NCBI GenBank assembly: GCA_937934635.1 | Contig: CALGZD010000035.1 | Coordinates: 1-6,213, forward strand | DNA from: an uncultured Deinococcales bacterium | Lineage (GTDB): Bacteria > Deinococcota > Deinococci > Deinococcales > Trueperaceae | Length of the DNA stretch: 6,213 bases | Direction: 5' to 3' | Part shown: positions 4,614 through 6,213 of the stretch, piece after piece | How positions within the stretch are numbered: the first letter of the stretch is position 1 | How the letters are laid out: the number at the start of each line of letters is the position of its first letter | The notes under the pieces: model-generated | Seen by the model: the letters and a program-made list of their open reading frames with translations, nothing else | Told to the model about the DNA's origin: nothing | The model's database searches: none | Program-made: the position numbers and the translations under genes

Positions 4614-6213
4614 TGGCAACACTTCATAAGTTTGATGTAATTGTTGTAGGTGCTGGTGGTGCTGGTCTTATGGCAGCGCACTATGCATCTCAAAATCCAG
4701 ATGTTTCTGTCGCTGTTATTTCTAAGCTTTATCCAACACGCTCACACACAGGTGCAGCGCAGGGTGGCGTTGGTGCTGCTCTTGGTAATGTTACTGAAGA
4801 TAAAGCTGAGTGGCACGCTTTTGATACTATCAAGGGTGGCGATTACTTAACTGATCAGGATGTCGCGCAGATGTTCGCCAATGACGTGATTGAGTCAGTG
4901 TATGAGCTCGAGCACATGGGTCTGCCATTCTCAAGAACCCCCGAAGGTAAAATTGCACAACGTAAATTCGGTGGTCACACACGCGAATTTGGTAAAAGCG
5001 CTGTAGAACGTGCTTGCTACGCAGCCGACCGCACTGGTCACATGATTCTGCAAACCCTTTATCAACAAGCTATTAAAAACAACGTCACTTTCTTCAACGA
5101 ATTTCACGTACTTGATGTTCTTTTAACAGACGAAAACGAATGTTCAGGCGTAGTCGCTTACGAACTTGCAAACGGCGAACTCCATACCTTCCAAGCAAAG
5201 TCAACTATCATGGCATCTGGTGGATTTGGACGTATGTTCAAAGTAACCAGTAATGCTCACGCCCTAACAGGCGACATGACTAGCATCTTGTACCGTCGTG
5301 GCTTACCTATTGAAGACCCTGAATTTTTCCAGTTTCACCCAACAGGTCTATACAAGATTGGCGTACTTCTAACCGAAGGTGCTCGTGGTGAAGGTGGCAT
5401 TTTGCGTAACAGCGAAGGTGAACGCTTCATGGAGCGCTACGCACCAACCATTAAAGATTTAGCACCTCGTGACATGGTTTCTAGAGCGATGTACCTAGAA
5501 GTCCGTGAAGGTCGTGGTGTTGGTAAAGCCAATGACCACATCTTGCTAGACCTTACACACATCGATGGTGAAATCATCGAGAAGCGTCTACCAGACATCA
5601 CTGAATTCTCAAGAATCTACCTAGGTGTTGACCCACTCAAAGAGCCTGTGCCTGTTCAACCAACTGCACACTACGCAATGGGTGGCATACCAACTACCAT
5701 CGATACAGAAGTCATTCGTGATGGTAACAACACAATTGTTCCTGGACTATTTGCAGCAGGTGAATGTGCTTGTGCGTCTCTCCATGGTGCAAACCGTTTG
5801 GGTACAAACTCTCTAGGCGACCTTATCGTTTTTGGTCGTCGTGCTGGTAAATTTGCTAGTTCTTATGCTGCAAAAACACAAAGCTTTGTTGACTTACCAA
5901 ACAACCCAACTGAGCGTGCAGAAGAACTCCTTAACCGTACTAAAAATGGTTCAGGTACTGAGCGTGTGGGTATCATTCGTAAAGAACTTCAAGAAACCAT
6001 GCAGGACAACGCTAGTGTATTCCGCACAGATGAAACACTTTCTTTGCAGATTGAAAAGCTTAAAGAGCTTAAAGAACGTGCTAAGAATATCGGTGTGGAG
6101 GATACAGGTACGCAGTATAATACGGAGCTACTGGAAGCGCTCGAGCTTGGCTTCTTGCTAGATAACGCTGAGCAACTCACCCACGCTGCATACAACCGCA
6201 AAGAATCTCGTGG
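4613..6213 (+). CDS. sdhA: Succinate dehydrogenase flavoprotein subunit SdhA (3' end beyond window)
   Basis: SdhA oxidises succinate to fumarate in the TCA cycle and passes electrons through SdhB to quinone. The frame is open from ATG 4613 to the window edge, 533 codons of roughly 580 expected. VVGAGGAGL (11-19) is the dinucleotide fold. His45 in [10 protein letters not shown] is the covalent FAD site. His242 (QFHPTG), Arg286 (APRDMV), His353 ([11 protein letters not shown]) and Arg395 ([13 protein letters not shown]) are the expected substrate and catalytic residues; the first three motifs fall at or within one residue of their E. coli numbers. [10 protein letters not shown] near 120 is also conserved. 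The ATG overlaps the sdhD stop by one base (TAATG), with GGAGGAAG just upstream, so the three genes form one operon. The C-terminal domain starts near residue 440 and is cut. sdhB is expected next. All visible key residues are intact. Confidence 0.97.
   Translation, partial: MATLHKFDVIVVGAGGAGLMAAHYASQNPDVSVAVISKLYPTRSHTGAAQGGVGAALGNVTEDKAEWHAFDTIKGGDYLTDQDVAQMFANDVIESVYELEHMGLPFSRTPEGKIAQRKFGGHTREFGKSAVERACYAADRTGHMILQTLYQQAIKNNVTFFNEFHVLDVLLTDENECSGVVAYELANGELHTFQAKSTIMASGGFGRMFKVTSNAHALTGDMTSILYRRGLPIEDPEFFQFHPTGLYKIGVLLTEGARGEGGILRNSEGERFMERYAPTIKDLAPRDMVSRAMYLEVREGRGVGKANDHILLDLTHIDGEIIEKRLPDITEFSRIYLGVDPLKEPVPVQPTAHYAMGGIPTTIDTEVIRDGNNTIVPGLFAAGECACASLHGANRLGTNSLGDLIVFGRRAGKFASSYAAKTQSFVDLPNNPTERAEELLNRTKNGSGTERVGIIRKELQETMQDNASVFRTDETLSLQIEKLKELKERAKNIGVEDTGTQYNTELLEALELGFLLDNAEQLTHAAYNRKESR

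Overview
The window is an AT-rich bacterial chromosome segment. It holds a metabolic block on the right, an ion antiporter on the left, and between them and the left edge a decayed insertion sequence that was itself hit twice by a small mobile element. The start of the sdh operon best fits Deinococcota (Deinococcus-Thermus): SdhC begins MYRGREGQW, SdhC and SdhD are short and separate, SdhA carries [11 protein letters not shown], and a Crp/Fnr regulator of SdrP/DdrI type lies directly upstream. This assignment rests on remembered family resemblance, not a search. The low GC would be unusual for cultured members of that phylum.

Left part (1-1076): the 3' end of an unrecognised gene and its strong intrinsic terminator, then a dead IS1595-family (ISXO2-like) transposase. 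The transposase keeps the first two catalytic Asp motifs but has lost its start, its third catalytic motif and its 3' end. Two nearly identical copies of a 123-bp element lie in it. Each copy has imperfect ~28-bp inverted terminal sequences and is flanked by a 3-bp target duplication (TAA/TAA and TTA/TTA). Removing copy 2 restores the transposase motif VDETYIGG exactly. This is the most novel object in the window: a miniature inverted-repeat element (MITE) with no transposase of its own here.

Middle (1071-2767): a CaCA-family Ca2+/Na+ antiporter on the minus strand, with both alpha repeats and a His/Asp-rich cytoplasmic loop. It runs tail to tail into the IS remnant and shares 6 bp with its last open frame. 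A 632-bp divergent intergenic region follows. It contains several short direct repeats spaced near whole helical turns and a perfect 17-bp palindrome, so it looks like a dense regulatory region.

Right part (2768-6213): a Crp/Fnr-family regulator with a clear terminator, a 16-bp perfect palindrome followed by a C-rich tract (G-rich on the minus strand), then sdhC-sdhD-sdhA. These encode the two membrane anchors and the FAD subunit of succinate dehydrogenase (complex II), translationally packed, with sdhA running off the right edge. sdhB is expected just beyond. The regulator may control the sdh operon or itself, but no site proves it.
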